A stretch of 64,000 nt of DNA, from positions 1-64,000 of the forward strand of contig DASQUK010000274.1 of the NCBI GenBank assembly GCA_035641315.1, given 5' to 3'. How positions within the stretch are numbered: position 1 is the first letter of the stretch; each line of letters starts with the position of its first letter. Source of the DNA: DASQUK01 sp035641315. Its GTDB lineage: Bacteria > Actinomycetota > Acidimicrobiia > Acidimicrobiales > VFJN01. The translations under genes and the position numbers were made by a program. Shown piece after piece: positions 46,478 to 55,393 of the stretch. The notes below the pieces were generated by a model, which was not told the origin of the DNA, did no database searches, and saw nothing but the letters and a program-made list of their open reading frames with translations.

Positions 46478-47587
46478 ATGCAGGTCGTGCTCGAGGGCAT
46501 CGAGCTGCGCGCCGTGCGGATGCCCCTCGCCGAGCCGTTCGTGACGGCCCACGGCACCCGTCGCCACCGCCAGGTGGTGATCGTGCGGGCCGTGGCCGCC
46601 GAAGGACCGGCGGGCTGGGGCGAATGCGTGGCCGAGCCCGAGCCGACCTACTGGCCCGAATACACGGCCGGCGCGTTGCACGTGCTGGAGCATCACCTGG
46701 TCCCCCGCCTGCTGGAGGGGCGCTCCCTGCGCGAGGTGCGCGGCCACCACATGGCCAAGGCGGCGCTCGAGTGCGCCGCCCTCGACGCCGGCCTGCGGGC
46801 CGAGGACCGCTCGATGGCCGCCTTCCTCGGCGCCACGCGTCCCGTCGTGCCCACCGGCATCGCCCTCGGGATCACCCGCACCATCGACGGACTGATCGAG
46901 TCCGTGGTCCGTTGGCGTGACCGGGGCCACCGCGCGTTCAAGCTCAAGGTCCGCCCCGGCTGGGAGGTCGAGCCGGTGCAGGCCGTGCGCGACGACGTCG
47001 GCGACGAGGTCGCCCTGCTGGTCGACGCCAACGGCAGCTTCCGCAGCGACAACCCCGACGACCTGGCCGTCCTTGCCCGCCTGGCCGACCCGGAGCTGGG
47101 GCTGGTCGCCATCGAGCAGCCGTTCGCCCCCGACGACCTGGTCGGCCACGCCCGCCTGACCCGCCAGATCGACGTGCCGGTGTGCCTCGACGAGTCGATC
47201 GGGTCGCTGGGTGACCTCGACACGGCGCTGGCGCTCGGGGCCTGCGGAGCGGTGAGCCTCAAGGCCGGGCGGGTGGGCGGGCTGGTCCAGGCCCGGCGGG
47301 TGCACCAGCGCTGTCGCGACGCCGGGGTGTCGCTGCGCTGCGGCGGCATGCTCGAGACCGGCATCGGGCGCGCCCTCAACCTCGCCATCGCCGCCCTGCC
47401 CGGGTGCAACCTGCCTCCCGACCTCGGGCCGTCGTCGCGCTACTTCTCCACTGACCTCACGCCCGCCTTCGACTCCCGGGGTGGCACCATGATCGTGCCG
47501 AGCGGGCCCGGCCTCGGGGTCGAGCCGCTGGCGGAGGTGCTCGAGGACATGACCGTGAGCAAGCGCATGCTGCGAGCCGCGACGTGA
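46478..47587 (+). CDS. enolase-superfamily enzyme, o-succinylbenzoate synthase type (MenC/NSAR-like)
   Basis: The 369-residue protein has the muconate-lactonizing enzyme plan. The lysine pair is FKLKVRPG (near 153), metal ligands are in VDANGSF, IEQPFA and DESIGS, and the second lysine is in SLKAGRVGG. Type 2 MenC makes o-succinylbenzoate for menaquinone; relatives racemise N-succinylamino acids. Coupling to threonine ammonia-lyase and the lack of other men genes leave specificity open. The ATG at 46478 has GAGGAGG 5 nt upstream. The 202 bp before it hold no intact gene. Confidence 0.87.
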   Translation: MQVVLEGIELRAVRMPLAEPFVTAHGTRRHRQVVIVRAVAAEGPAGWGECVAEPEPTYWPEYTAGALHVLEHHLVPRLLEGRSLREVRGHHMAKAALECAALDAGLRAEDRSMAAFLGATRPVVPTGIALGITRTIDGLIESVVRWRDRGHRAFKLKVRPGWEVEPVQAVRDDVGDEVALLVDANGSFRSDNPDDLAVLARLADPELGLVAIEQPFAPDDLVGHARLTRQIDVPVCLDESIGSLGDLDTALALGACGAVSLKAGRVGGLVQARRVHQRCRDAGVSLRCGGMLETGIGRALNLAIAALPGCNLPPDLGPSSRYFSTDLTPAFDSRGGTMIVPSGPGLGVEPLAEVLEDMTVSKRMLRAAT

Positions 47588-48840
47588 CGGCCGATGTGAC
47601 GGCCGGATTGCCGGTGACCGTCGACGACGTCCTCGCCGCCGCCGACCGCCTGGCCAGATCGATCGAGCGCACCCCCAGCGCGCACTCCCGCACCCTGTCC
47701 CACGTGCTCGGGTGCCACGTGGTGGTGAAGTTCGAGAACCTGCAGTTCATCGCATCGTTCAAGGAGCGGGGCGCCCTCAACAAGCTGCTCCAGCTCGACG
47801 ACGGCGAGCGGGCCAAGGGCGTCGTGGCGATGTCGGCCGGGAACCATGCCCAGGCCGTCGCCTACCACGCCAGCCGGCTCGGCATCGACGCCACCATCGT
47901 GATGCCCACCAACACGCCGTTCGTGAAGGTCCAGCGGACCCGCGAGCTGGGGGCCACCGTCGTGCTGCTGGGTGACGGCTTGGCCGAGGCGGAGGCCGAG
48001 GCCCTGCGCTTGGCCGGCGACGAGGGCCGCACGTATGTCCACCCGTTCGACGACCCGGCCGTCATCGCTGGGCAGGGCACGTGCGCGCTGGAGATGCTGG
48101 CCGACGACCCCGACCTCGAGGTGCTTGTCGTCCCCGTCGGTGGCGGCGGCCTGCTCGCCGGTATGGCCGTGGCCGCCAGGAGCCTGTCGCCCGACATCGA
48201 GCTGATCGGCGTCCAGACCGAGCGCTATCCGTCGATGGCCGCTCACGTGCACCGGGCCGATTGGCCCTGCGGCGGATCCACCATCGCCGAGGGCATCGCG
48301 GTCCCCCATGCAGGCGACCTCACCGGCCGCATCATCGCCGCGCTCGCCGACGACGTGCTCACCGTCAGCGAGGTGAGCATCGAGCAGGGCATGAACCTGC
48401 TGCTGGAGATCGAGAAGGTGGTGGCCGAGGGGGCCGGTGCCGCCGGCATCGCGGCCCTGCTCGAACAACGCGAGCGCTTCGCCGGCAAGAAGGTGGGCGT
48501 CGTCATCACCGGCGGCAACGTCGACCCCCGGCTGCTCGCCTCGGTCATCATGCGGGGGCTGATCCGCAGCGGGCGGCTGACCCGCCTGCACGTCGAGGTT
48601 CCCGACGTGCCCGGCAGCATGGGCGACGTCGCCACCATCCTCGGCCGGGCCGGGGCCAACATCGTCGAGATCCTGCACCAGCGGATGTTCGTGGACCTGT
48701 CCGCCAAGTCGGCCGAGATCGAGGTCACGATCGAGACCCTCGACAAGCACCACGTGCACCGGGTCGTGGCCGCCCTCGAGGACGCCGGCTACGCGGTCTC
48801 GCTCGGCCTGTTCACCCACCGCGAGGCCCCACCCGCCTGA
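47584..48840 (+). CDS. ilvA: threonine ammonia-lyase with C-terminal ACT-like domain
   Basis: The 418-residue PLP enzyme converts threonine to 2-oxobutanoate, the entry step to isoleucine. The PLP lysine is K60 in FIASFKERGALNKL. The phosphate-binding VPVGGGGLLAG motif is near 182-192. The C-terminal 90 residues (VEVPDVPGSMGDVATILGRAGANI) form an ACT-like regulatory domain, as in the shorter single-ACT enzymes. The GTG start overlaps the menC-like stop (GTGA). Confidence 0.92.
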   Translation: MTADVTAGLPVTVDDVLAAADRLARSIERTPSAHSRTLSHVLGCHVVVKFENLQFIASFKERGALNKLLQLDDGERAKGVVAMSAGNHAQAVAYHASRLGIDATIVMPTNTPFVKVQRTRELGATVVLLGDGLAEAEAEALRLAGDEGRTYVHPFDDPAVIAGQGTCALEMLADDPDLEVLVVPVGGGGLLAGMAVAARSLSPDIELIGVQTERYPSMAAHVHRADWPCGGSTIAEGIAVPHAGDLTGRIIAALADDVLTVSEVSIEQGMNLLLEIEKVVAEGAGAAGIAALLEQRERFAGKKVGVVITGGNVDPRLLASVIMRGLIRSGRLTRLHVEVPDVPGSMGDVATILGRAGANIVEILHQRMFVDLSAKSAEIEVTIETLDKHHVHRVVAALEDAGYAVSLGLFTHREAPPA

Positions 48841-48894
48841 GTGCCGGGTACCGGCCCGGTATGGGACCGGTTGCCGACCGGGTAGCCGAGCGGC

Positions 48895-49431
48895 GTGAGG
48901 TCACGCCCGGTCGACGCCGTGCTGTGCGACCGCGACGGCACGCTGATCGCCGACGTGCCGTACAACGGCGACCCGGCGCGCGTCGGGGCCCTGCCCGGGG
49001 TCGCCGGCGGGCTCGCGCGGCTGCGGGCCGCCGGCGTCAAGCTCGCCGTGGTGTCCAACCAGAGCGGCGTCGCCCGCGGGCTGCTCACGACCGACCAGGT
49101 CGAGGCCTGCAACGCGAGGGTGGCCGAGCTGCTCGGTCGTTTCGACCTGATGCTGTGGTGCCCGCATGGCCCCGGGGAGGGCTGCGACTGCCGCAAGCCG
49201 GCCCCCGGGATGGTGGTGGAGGCGGCATTGCGGCTCGGCGTCCCGGTGCCGCGCTGCGCGGTGGTGGGCGACATCGCCGCCGACATGGAGGCCGCCCGCG
49301 CCGCCGGGGCTGTCGGCGTGCTCGTGCCCAACGCCCGCACGCTGCCCGCCGAGGTCGAGGCGGCGCCGCTGGTCGCCCCCGACTTCGACCGAGCCGTCGA
49401 CCTGCTGCTCGGCGTGGGAGCGCCGCCATGA
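48895..49431 (+). CDS. gmhB: HAD-IIIA phosphatase, heptose bisphosphate phosphatase GmhB-like
   Basis: The 178-residue HAD enzyme has DxD motif DRDGTL (near 11-16), the VVSNQSGVARG motif II and the zinc loop CPHGPGEGCDCRKPAPGM diagnostic of GmhB/HisB-N. Motif IV is VVGDIAADM. It should remove the C7 phosphate from D-glycero-D-manno-heptose 1,7-bisphosphate. It opens a run of coupled genes that includes gmhA and hldE, which supports the heptose role. The GTG start follows a TAGCCG box by 6 nt. Confidence 0.9.
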   Translation: MRSRPVDAVLCDRDGTLIADVPYNGDPARVGALPGVAGGLARLRAAGVKLAVVSNQSGVARGLLTTDQVEACNARVAELLGRFDLMLWCPHGPGEGCDCRKPAPGMVVEAALRLGVPVPRCAVVGDIAADMEAARAAGAVGVLVPNARTLPAEVEAAPLVAPDFDRAVDLLLGVGAPP

Positions 49432-50480
49432 GCCGGCACCTGCTCGTGGCCCGCCTCGACAACTGCGGCGACGCGCTGTTGGCGGGACCGGCGGTGCGGG
49501 CGGCCGCGGCTGCCGGCCGGCGGGTCCACCTGCTGTGCGGTCCCCGGGGCCGGGCAGGCGCCGACCTGCTGCCGGGACTGGCGAGCGTCATCGAGGCGCC
49601 CGTGCCCTGGATCGAGCCGCTGCCGATGCCCGTCCGCCAGGCCGACGCCCAGTGGCTCGTCGACGAGGTCGAGCGCCGGTCCATCGGCGAGGCGGCGATC
49701 CTGGGTTCGTCGCACCAGAGCCCGTTGCCGCTGGCGCTGCTGCTGCGATGGGCGGGAGTCGAGCGCATCGCCGCGGTGAGTCACGACCACGCCGGCTCGC
49801 TGCTCGACCATCGCATCCCCGGAGACCCCGATGTGCACGAGGTGGTCCGGGCGTTGCTGGTAACCGACGCCCTCGGCATCGCCCGGCCCACCGACGACCG
49901 GCTGCGGGTCGACCTCGCGGGCACCAGCCTTCCCGCGCTGCCGGGCATCGACGGTCGCTTCCTGGTCCTCCACCCGGGCGCCAGCGTTCCGGCCCGCACA
50001 ATGGCGGTGGATCAATGGGCCGGAACGGCCCGCGCACTGGCCGCCGGCGGCTGGAACATCGCCGTCACCGGGTCCCCGGAAGAAGCGCGTCTGACCGCTC
50101 AGGTGGCGGGGGATGACGCGCGTGTGCTGGACCTCGGAGGACGTACCACGCTGCGTGAGCTCGGACGGCTGCTGGCGTCGGCCACCGCCTTCGTCGGCGG
50201 CAACACGGGCCCCATGCACCTGGCCGCCGCCGTCGGGACGCCCGTGGTGACCGCCTTCGCCGCCACCGTGCCCGTCGACCGCTGGCGGCCGTGGCGGGTG
50301 CCCCATGTGGTCCTCGGCGACCACACGGTGCCCTGCGCGGGTTGCCGCAGCCGCGTATGCCCGCTGGACGAGCAGGTGTGCCTGAGCCGTGTGCGCCCGG
50401 CCGAGGTGGTCGCCGCGGTGCGCAAGCTCACAGGGGGACCGACGGAACGGGCACGGCAGCCGGCGGAGGCCGGGTCGTGA
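49428..50480 (+). CDS. glycosyltransferase family 9 (heptosyltransferase-like)
   Basis: The 350-residue GT-B enzyme resembles ADP-heptose transferases: an N-terminal LLVARLDNCGDALLAGPAVRAA motif, the middle FLVLHPGASVPARTM donor-site segment and the late FVGGNTGPMHLAAAVGTPVV motif. It should transfer heptose from the ADP-heptose made by neighbouring genes. The C-terminal part has a four-cysteine cluster (CAGCRSRVC, then EQVC). The ATG overlaps the gmhB stop (ATGA). The acceptor is unknown. Confidence 0.9.
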   Translation: MSRHLLVARLDNCGDALLAGPAVRAAAAAGRRVHLLCGPRGRAGADLLPGLASVIEAPVPWIEPLPMPVRQADAQWLVDEVERRSIGEAAILGSSHQSPLPLALLLRWAGVERIAAVSHDHAGSLLDHRIPGDPDVHEVVRALLVTDALGIARPTDDRLRVDLAGTSLPALPGIDGRFLVLHPGASVPARTMAVDQWAGTARALAAGGWNIAVTGSPEEARLTAQVAGDDARVLDLGGRTTLRELGRLLASATAFVGGNTGPMHLAAAVGTPVVTAFAATVPVDRWRPWRVPHVVLGDHTVPCAGCRSRVCPLDEQVCLSRVRPAEVVAAVRKLTGGPTERARQPAEAGS

Positions 50481-51706
50481 CGGGTCTGCGCGTCGATCTG
50501 GTGTCGGAGCACGCCAGCCCGCTCGCCACCCTGGGCGGCGCCGACGCCGGCGGGCAGAACGTCCACGTCGCCGCCCTAGCCATCGCCCTCGGCGGGCTGG
50601 GCTGCGATGTCACGGTCCACACGCGGGCCGAAGCGCCGCACCTCCCGCGGCGGGTCTCGCTGGCGCCCAACGTCGAGGTCGAGCACGTCCGGGCCGGTCC
50701 CGCAGCGCCGGTCCCCAAGGACGAGCTGCTGACGTACATGCCGAGCTTCGCCGCCCGCCTGCGCCGCCGATGGGCCGTCCGGGCGCCGCACGTGGTTCAT
50801 GCCCATTTCTGGATGTCCGGTTGGGCGTCGCGACACGCCCAACCCGCCGGCGTGCCGGTCGTACAGACCTTCCACGCCCTCGGCGTCGTCAAGCGGCGCC
50901 ACCAGGGCGTCGCCGACACCAGCCCCTCCGAGCGCCATGCCATCGAAGCCGAGCTGGCGCAGCGGGTGGACCACATCGTGGCGACCTCCAGCGACGAGCG
51001 CAGCGAGCTGCTGGCGCTGGGTGCCGACCCCGAGCGCATCTCGGTGGTGCCGTGCGGGATCGATCCGGCGATGTTCCGCCCCGACGGACCGGTCGCGCCG
51101 CGCCGGTCGCGCCGCCGGGCGCCGCGCCACCGGATCGTCACCGTCAGCCGGCTGGTCCCCCGCAAGGGGATCGCCGACGTGATCGCCGCGCTCCCCGGGC
51201 TGCCGGACGCCGAGCTGGTGATCGCCGGTGGACCCCCGGCCGATCAGCTGGACGCCGACCCTGAGGCGCGTCGGCTCCGGGAGTTGGCCGAAGCTGCTGC
51301 CGTGGCCGACCGCGTGCGGCTGGTGGGCGCGCTGCCCCGGCCGGAGGTCGCGGCGCTGCTGCGCTCGGCCGACCTGGCCGTGTGCGTGCCGTGGTACGAG
51401 CCGTTCGGCATCGTCCCGCTCGAGGCCATGGCCTGCGGCACCCCCGTCGTGGGCAGCGCCGTCGGCGGCCTGCTCGACACCGTCGTCGACCGCCGCACGG
51501 GACTGCTCGTGCCACCCAGGCAACCCGAGGCGATCGCCGAGGCCGTCCGGCATCTGCTCGACAACCCGTCGCTGCGCCGCCGCATGGGCGATGAGGGCGC
51601 CGCCCAGGTCCGCCAGCGGTTCACCTGGGAGCAGGTGGCCCGGTCGACCCTCGAGGTCTACGAGCAGCTGTGCGACCGGCGGGCATCGTGGGCGGTGCCG
51701 GCGTGA
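50477..51706 (+). CDS. glycosyltransferase family 4
   Basis: The 409-residue GT-B enzyme has a family-4 N-terminal glycine-rich LATLGGADAGGQNVHVAALA and an acceptor-side VHAHFWMSGW. The donor-site E-x7-E motif is EPFGIVPLE (near 316-324). The closest style is the sucrose-phosphate synthase/MshA-like group. The GTG overlaps the previous stop (GTGA). It is likely to add a second sugar to the same glycan as the GT9 enzyme. Confidence 0.9.
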   Translation: MTGLRVDLVSEHASPLATLGGADAGGQNVHVAALAIALGGLGCDVTVHTRAEAPHLPRRVSLAPNVEVEHVRAGPAAPVPKDELLTYMPSFAARLRRRWAVRAPHVVHAHFWMSGWASRHAQPAGVPVVQTFHALGVVKRRHQGVADTSPSERHAIEAELAQRVDHIVATSSDERSELLALGADPERISVVPCGIDPAMFRPDGPVAPRRSRRRAPRHRIVTVSRLVPRKGIADVIAALPGLPDAELVIAGGPPADQLDADPEARRLRELAEAAAVADRVRLVGALPRPEVAALLRSADLAVCVPWYEPFGIVPLEAMACGTPVVGSAVGGLLDTVVDRRTGLLVPPRQPEAIAEAVRHLLDNPSLRRRMGDEGAAQVRQRFTWEQVARSTLEVYEQLCDRRASWAVPA

Positions 51707-51714
51707 CCGTTCAT

Positions 51715-51748
51715 CCTCGGGGGCTGCGCCCCCGCACCCCATCGTCGC
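51715..51748. repeat. hairpin repeat copy A (GGGGGCTGCGCCCCC core)
   Basis: This 34-bp sequence is nearly identical (31 of 34 by eye) to one at 63859-63892. Its core GGGGGC-TGC-GCCCCC is a perfect self-complementary hairpin. It lies between the GT4 stop and the gmhA ATG, in a frame that stays open. It resembles short dispersed intergenic repeats. Confidence 0.6.
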
Positions 51749-51768
51749 TGGCGCCCACGGCGCCTCTC

Positions 51769-52323
51769 ATGGATCATCTGGACGAGTCGCGGCGGGGACT
51801 GGCGGCGCTGGCCGGCAAGCTCGGCCAGATCGAGCGCTGGGGCGCGGTGCTCCGCCGGCGGCTCGAGGACGGCGGGCGCCTGCTGGTGGCCGGCAACGGC
51901 GGCAGCGCAGCGCTGGCCCACCACCTCGCCGGCGAGCTGGTCGGGCGCTACGACCGCGAGCGCCGGCCGTTCAGCGCGCTGGCGCTGTCGGCCGAGACCG
52001 CCGGGCTCACCGCGATCGGCAACGACTACGGCTTCGACCAGTGCTTCGCCCGCCAGGTCGAGGCCCACGGCCGGCCCGGCGACGTGTTGCTGGCGCTGTC
52101 GACCTCGGGCGCCAGCGTGAACCTGCTGCGGGCGGTGGACGCAGCCCGTGGCGCCGGCGTCGAGGCGTGGGCCATGACGGGGCCGGCGCCGAACCCGCTG
52201 GCGGGCGCGGTCGACGACGTCCTCACGGTCGACTGCGCGGGCACGCCCAGCGTGCAGGACGTCCAACAGGTTGCCGTCCACCTGCTGTGCCTCGCCTTCG
52301 AGCTGGCCGGGTCCCCATCGTGA
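51769..52323 (+). CDS. gmhA: sedoheptulose-7-phosphate isomerase (GmhA-like SIS protein)
   Basis: The 184-residue SIS-domain protein has VAGNGGSAALAHHLAGELVGRY (near 35-57), ALSTSGASVNLLRAVDAAR and the catalytic SVQDVQQVAVHLL histidine region of GmhA. It converts sedoheptulose 7-phosphate to heptose 7-phosphate, the first step to ADP-heptose. An in-frame GTG at 51703 overlaps the GT4 stop and would add 22 residues translated from the repeat. I prefer the ATG for its family-like N-terminus, but the coupled GTG is possible. Confidence 0.9.
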   Translation: MDHLDESRRGLAALAGKLGQIERWGAVLRRRLEDGGRLLVAGNGGSAALAHHLAGELVGRYDRERRPFSALALSAETAGLTAIGNDYGFDQCFARQVEAHGRPGDVLLALSTSGASVNLLRAVDAARGAGVEAWAMTGPAPNPLAGAVDDVLTVDCAGTPSVQDVQQVAVHLLCLAFELAGSPS

Positions 52324-53744
52324 GCCGACGGCCGGTGTCCGTCACGGTCGTCGGCGACGCCCTGCTCGACGTCGATTGGGTGGGCTCGGTGGACCGCGTG
52401 TGTGCCGACGCGCCGGTCCCGGTCCTCGACATGGGCTTGGAGCGCCATCGGCCGGGCGGCGCCGGGCTGGCCGCCCGGTGCGCGGCGCAAGCGGGCGCGG
52501 CGGTGACGCTTGTGACCGCGGTGGGCGGCGACCAGGCGGGGGCGCGGTTGCGGGACGAGCTGGCGGCCGACGGCGTGCGCGTGGTCGACCTCGGCCTGGA
52601 CGGCCCGACGCCCGTGAAGCTGCGGTTGCGGGCAGGCGGTCAGTCGCTGGTGCGCGTCGACCAGGGATGTTCGCCGGTGTGGGCACCGGGGGCCTGGATC
52701 CCCGAGGCCACGGCGGCCGTCGAGGGGGCGGAGGCGGTGCTGGTGTCGGACTACGGCCGGGGCCTCGCGGCCCTCGCGGCTTTCCGGGCCGTGCTGGACG
52801 CACTGCTCACCGAGACCGGCCGGCGGGTGCCCGTGGTGTGGGACCCGCATCGGCTGGGGCCGGAGCCGCCCGCCGGGCTCGACGTGCTCGTTCCCAACCT
52901 GGACGAGGCGCGACGCCTGGCGGCCGAGGACGCGGGTATGGAGGGTCGCCGTGCAGATGCCTCCACGCAGGAGGACCACCGACCGTTGGCAGACCTCGTC
53001 GCCGGGCGGTTCGGGTGCCCAGTGGCGCTGACGCTCGGGGAGCGCGGGGCGGTGCTGGCACACCCCGGGCGGGACGCCGAGGTCGTTCCCGTGGACCCGG
53101 TGGCGGGCGACGCCTGCGGCGCCGGCGATCGCTTCGCCGCCACGGTGGCGGTCGATCGGGCACGGGGCGTCGACCTGTTCGACACGATGCGTCATGCGGT
53201 GGCGGCGGCCCGGGACCAGGTCGCGGGCGCCTGGAGTGCACCGGCGTCACCGCGACCAGCGGCTCCCGGTTCGGCTCGGGCGGGTGCCGTCCACGATCCA
53301 CTGGAGTGGGCGGCATCGCTGCGGGCGGCCGGCGGCCGAGTGGTGGCGGCCGGTGGCTGCTTCGACGTGCTGCACGCCGGCCATGTCCGCCTGCTCGACG
53401 CGGCGCGCCGCCTGGGCGATGGCTTGGTGGTGTGCCTCAACGGCGACCTTTCGGTGCGCCGGCTCAAGGGGCGGCACCGTCCTGTCAACCCCGTCGAGGA
53501 CCGCTCGGCCGTGCTGGCGGGCCTGGGCTGCGTGGATGCCGTGATGGTGTTCGACGAGGACACCCCCTGCGAGGTGCTGCGCCGGCTGAGGCCCGACGTC
53601 TTCGTCAAGGGGTCCGACTACGCCGGGGACGACCTGCCCGAGCGCGCCGTGCTCGCCGAGTGGGGCGGCGAGCTGGTGTTGCTGCCGGTGACCGACGGGC
53701 GCTCGACCACCCGCATCCTCCAGGCCGCGGCGGCCGCAGGCTGA
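52320..53744 (+). CDS. hldE: bifunctional heptose kinase/adenylyltransferase HldE
   Basis: The 474-residue protein has an N-terminal PfkB kinase domain (GGAGLAARCAAQAGA near 42; AGDACGAGDRFAA near 263). The C-terminal cytidylyltransferase-fold domain has GCFDVLHAGHVRLLDAARRLG (HxGH near 353) and KGSDYAGDDLPE. It phosphorylates heptose 7-phosphate and later adenylates heptose 1-phosphate to ADP-heptose. The GTG overlaps the gmhA stop (GTGA). With gmhA and gmhB it completes the pathway. Confidence 0.93.
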   Translation: MSRRPVSVTVVGDALLDVDWVGSVDRVCADAPVPVLDMGLERHRPGGAGLAARCAAQAGAAVTLVTAVGGDQAGARLRDELAADGVRVVDLGLDGPTPVKLRLRAGGQSLVRVDQGCSPVWAPGAWIPEATAAVEGAEAVLVSDYGRGLAALAAFRAVLDALLTETGRRVPVVWDPHRLGPEPPAGLDVLVPNLDEARRLAAEDAGMEGRRADASTQEDHRPLADLVAGRFGCPVALTLGERGAVLAHPGRDAEVVPVDPVAGDACGAGDRFAATVAVDRARGVDLFDTMRHAVAAARDQVAGAWSAPASPRPAAPGSARAGAVHDPLEWAASLRAAGGRVVAAGGCFDVLHAGHVRLLDAARRLGDGLVVCLNGDLSVRRLKGRHRPVNPVEDRSAVLAGLGCVDAVMVFDEDTPCEVLRRLRPDVFVKGSDYAGDDLPERAVLAEWGGELVLLPVTDGRSTTRILQAAAAAG

Positions 53745-55393
53745 TGGCGACCGTTCTCGGCGTGAACGCCGTCTTCCACGACCCGGCTGCGGCGCTGGTG
53801 ATCGACGGCGAGACCGTGGCCGCCGCCGAGGAGGAGCGCTTCAGCCGCCGCAAGCACGGCAAGGAGCCGGTGCCGTTCTCCACCTGGGAGCTGCCGGTCG
53901 ACTCAATGCGGTGGTGCCTGGCCCAGGCCGGGCTCGAACCGGCCGACGCGGACGCGGTGGGGTACTCCTACGACCCCGACCTCGCGCCCGTCCTCGACGA
54001 GGGCGACATCACGCAGGACGGCTGGGAGGGCCTGCGCACCCTCTACGCCCATCGGGCGCCCCGATTCCTGGCCACGGCGCTGCCCGGCCTGGCGGCCGAG
54101 CGGGTCTCGTTCGTCCCCCACCACGTGGCCCACGCCGCGTCGGCGTGCATGGCCGGGCCGGAGCCGTCGTCGGCCGTACTGGTCCTCGACGGTCGCGGCG
54201 AGGCGGCATCGCACCTGGGTGGCCGCTGGCGTGAGGGCCGGCTCGACGTGCTGGCCGCGCAGCGACTCCCGCACTCGCTCGGCCTGCTCTACGAAGAGGT
54301 GACCGCCCACCTCGGGTTCCGGCGGTCCTCGGACGAGTACAAGGTCATGGCCCTGGCGGCCTACGGCGACCCCGGCCGGTTCGGGCCGGTGTTCCACGAG
54401 CACGTGCGGGCCACCGGCGACGGCGGGTTCGAGGTGCGCCCCGTGGACCTGGCAACCCTGGCGCCGCCCCGGTCGGCCGGCGAGGGCTGGACCGACGTCC
54501 ACGCCGACCTCGCCGCCGGTGTCCAGGCTCGCCTGGAGGAGGTCGTCCTCGACCTCGCCCGCTGGCTGCACGACGCCACCGGGGAGCGCACGCTGACGAT
54601 GGCCGGCGGCGTGGCGCTCAACTGCGTGGCCAACGGCCGGCTGGCCGCCGAGGGCCCGTTCGATGGGGTGTGGGTGCAGCCGGCGGCCGGCGACGCCGGA
54701 ACGGCGCTGGGGGCCGCACTGGCGGTGGCCACCCACCTGGGCGACCGGTGCGCGCCGTTCGAGACAGTGGCCCTGGGCCGGGGCTGGAGCGAGAACGAGG
54801 TGGAGGCGACCCTCAAGGCCGCCGAGCAGCCCTACGAGCGGCCGGAGGGCGCAGCGGAGCTGGCCGAGACGGTGGCCGAGGCGTTGGCGGCGGGCGCGGT
54901 CGTCGGCTGGTTCGAGGGCCGCAGCGAGTACGGCCCCCGGGCGCTGGGGCACCGCAGCCTGCTGTGCGATCCCCGCCGGCCCGAGAACCTGGCCAGGATG
55001 AACGCCATCAAGGGCCGGGAGGAGTTCCGCCCGGTGGCCCCGATGGTGTCGGCGGACCGAGCGCCGGAGATCTTCGAGGGCGTGCATCCCAGCCCGTACA
55101 TGCTGTTCGTCCACCGGGTGCGGCCGGAATGGGTCGACCGCATCCCGGCGGCCGTCCACGTCGACGGCACCGCCCGGATCCAGACCGTCGACGCCGACGA
55201 CGAGCCGCTGTTGGCGGCGATGCTGGCGGCCTTCGAGCGGCGCACCGGCGTGCCCGTGGTCATCAACACCAGCTTCAACACGGCCGGCCGTCCCATGGTG
55301 GATTCGCCGCGGGACGCACTGGAGTGCTTCGGCTCGGGTCCGATCGACCTGCTGGTCTTGTACCCCTTCGTGCTGCGCCGGGCACGGCGCTAA
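53744..55393 (+). CDS. NodU/CmcH-family carbamoyltransferase
   Basis: The 549-residue enzyme carries an N-terminal Kae1-like domain (VLGVNAVFHDPAAALVIDGE, VPHHVAHAAS with metal-binding histidines, LVLDGRGEAASHLGG). The C-terminal part has YGPRALGHRSLLCDPR and the VVINTSFNTAGRPMVDSP motif. The family transfers a carbamoyl group from carbamoyl phosphate to a hydroxyl of a sugar or antibiotic. It starts as TGATG on the hldE stop. A carbamoylated heptose or glycan is the likely product. Confidence 0.93.
   Translation: MATVLGVNAVFHDPAAALVIDGETVAAAEEERFSRRKHGKEPVPFSTWELPVDSMRWCLAQAGLEPADADAVGYSYDPDLAPVLDEGDITQDGWEGLRTLYAHRAPRFLATALPGLAAERVSFVPHHVAHAASACMAGPEPSSAVLVLDGRGEAASHLGGRWREGRLDVLAAQRLPHSLGLLYEEVTAHLGFRRSSDEYKVMALAAYGDPGRFGPVFHEHVRATGDGGFEVRPVDLATLAPPRSAGEGWTDVHADLAAGVQARLEEVVLDLARWLHDATGERTLTMAGGVALNCVANGRLAAEGPFDGVWVQPAAGDAGTALGAALAVATHLGDRCAPFETVALGRGWSENEVEATLKAAEQPYERPEGAAELAETVAEALAAGAVVGWFEGRSEYGPRALGHRSLLCDPRRPENLARMNAIKGREEFRPVAPMVSADRAPEIFEGVHPSPYMLFVHRVRPEWVDRIPAAVHVDGTARIQTVDADDEPLLAAMLAAFERRTGVPVVINTSFNTAGRPMVDSPRDALECFGSGPIDLLVLYPFVLRRARR

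Noticed and set aside
47440..48819. A 459-codon minus-strand frame opposite ilvA
   Set aside because: It is a shadow of the threonine ammonia-lyase gene with His/Gly/Val-biased composition.
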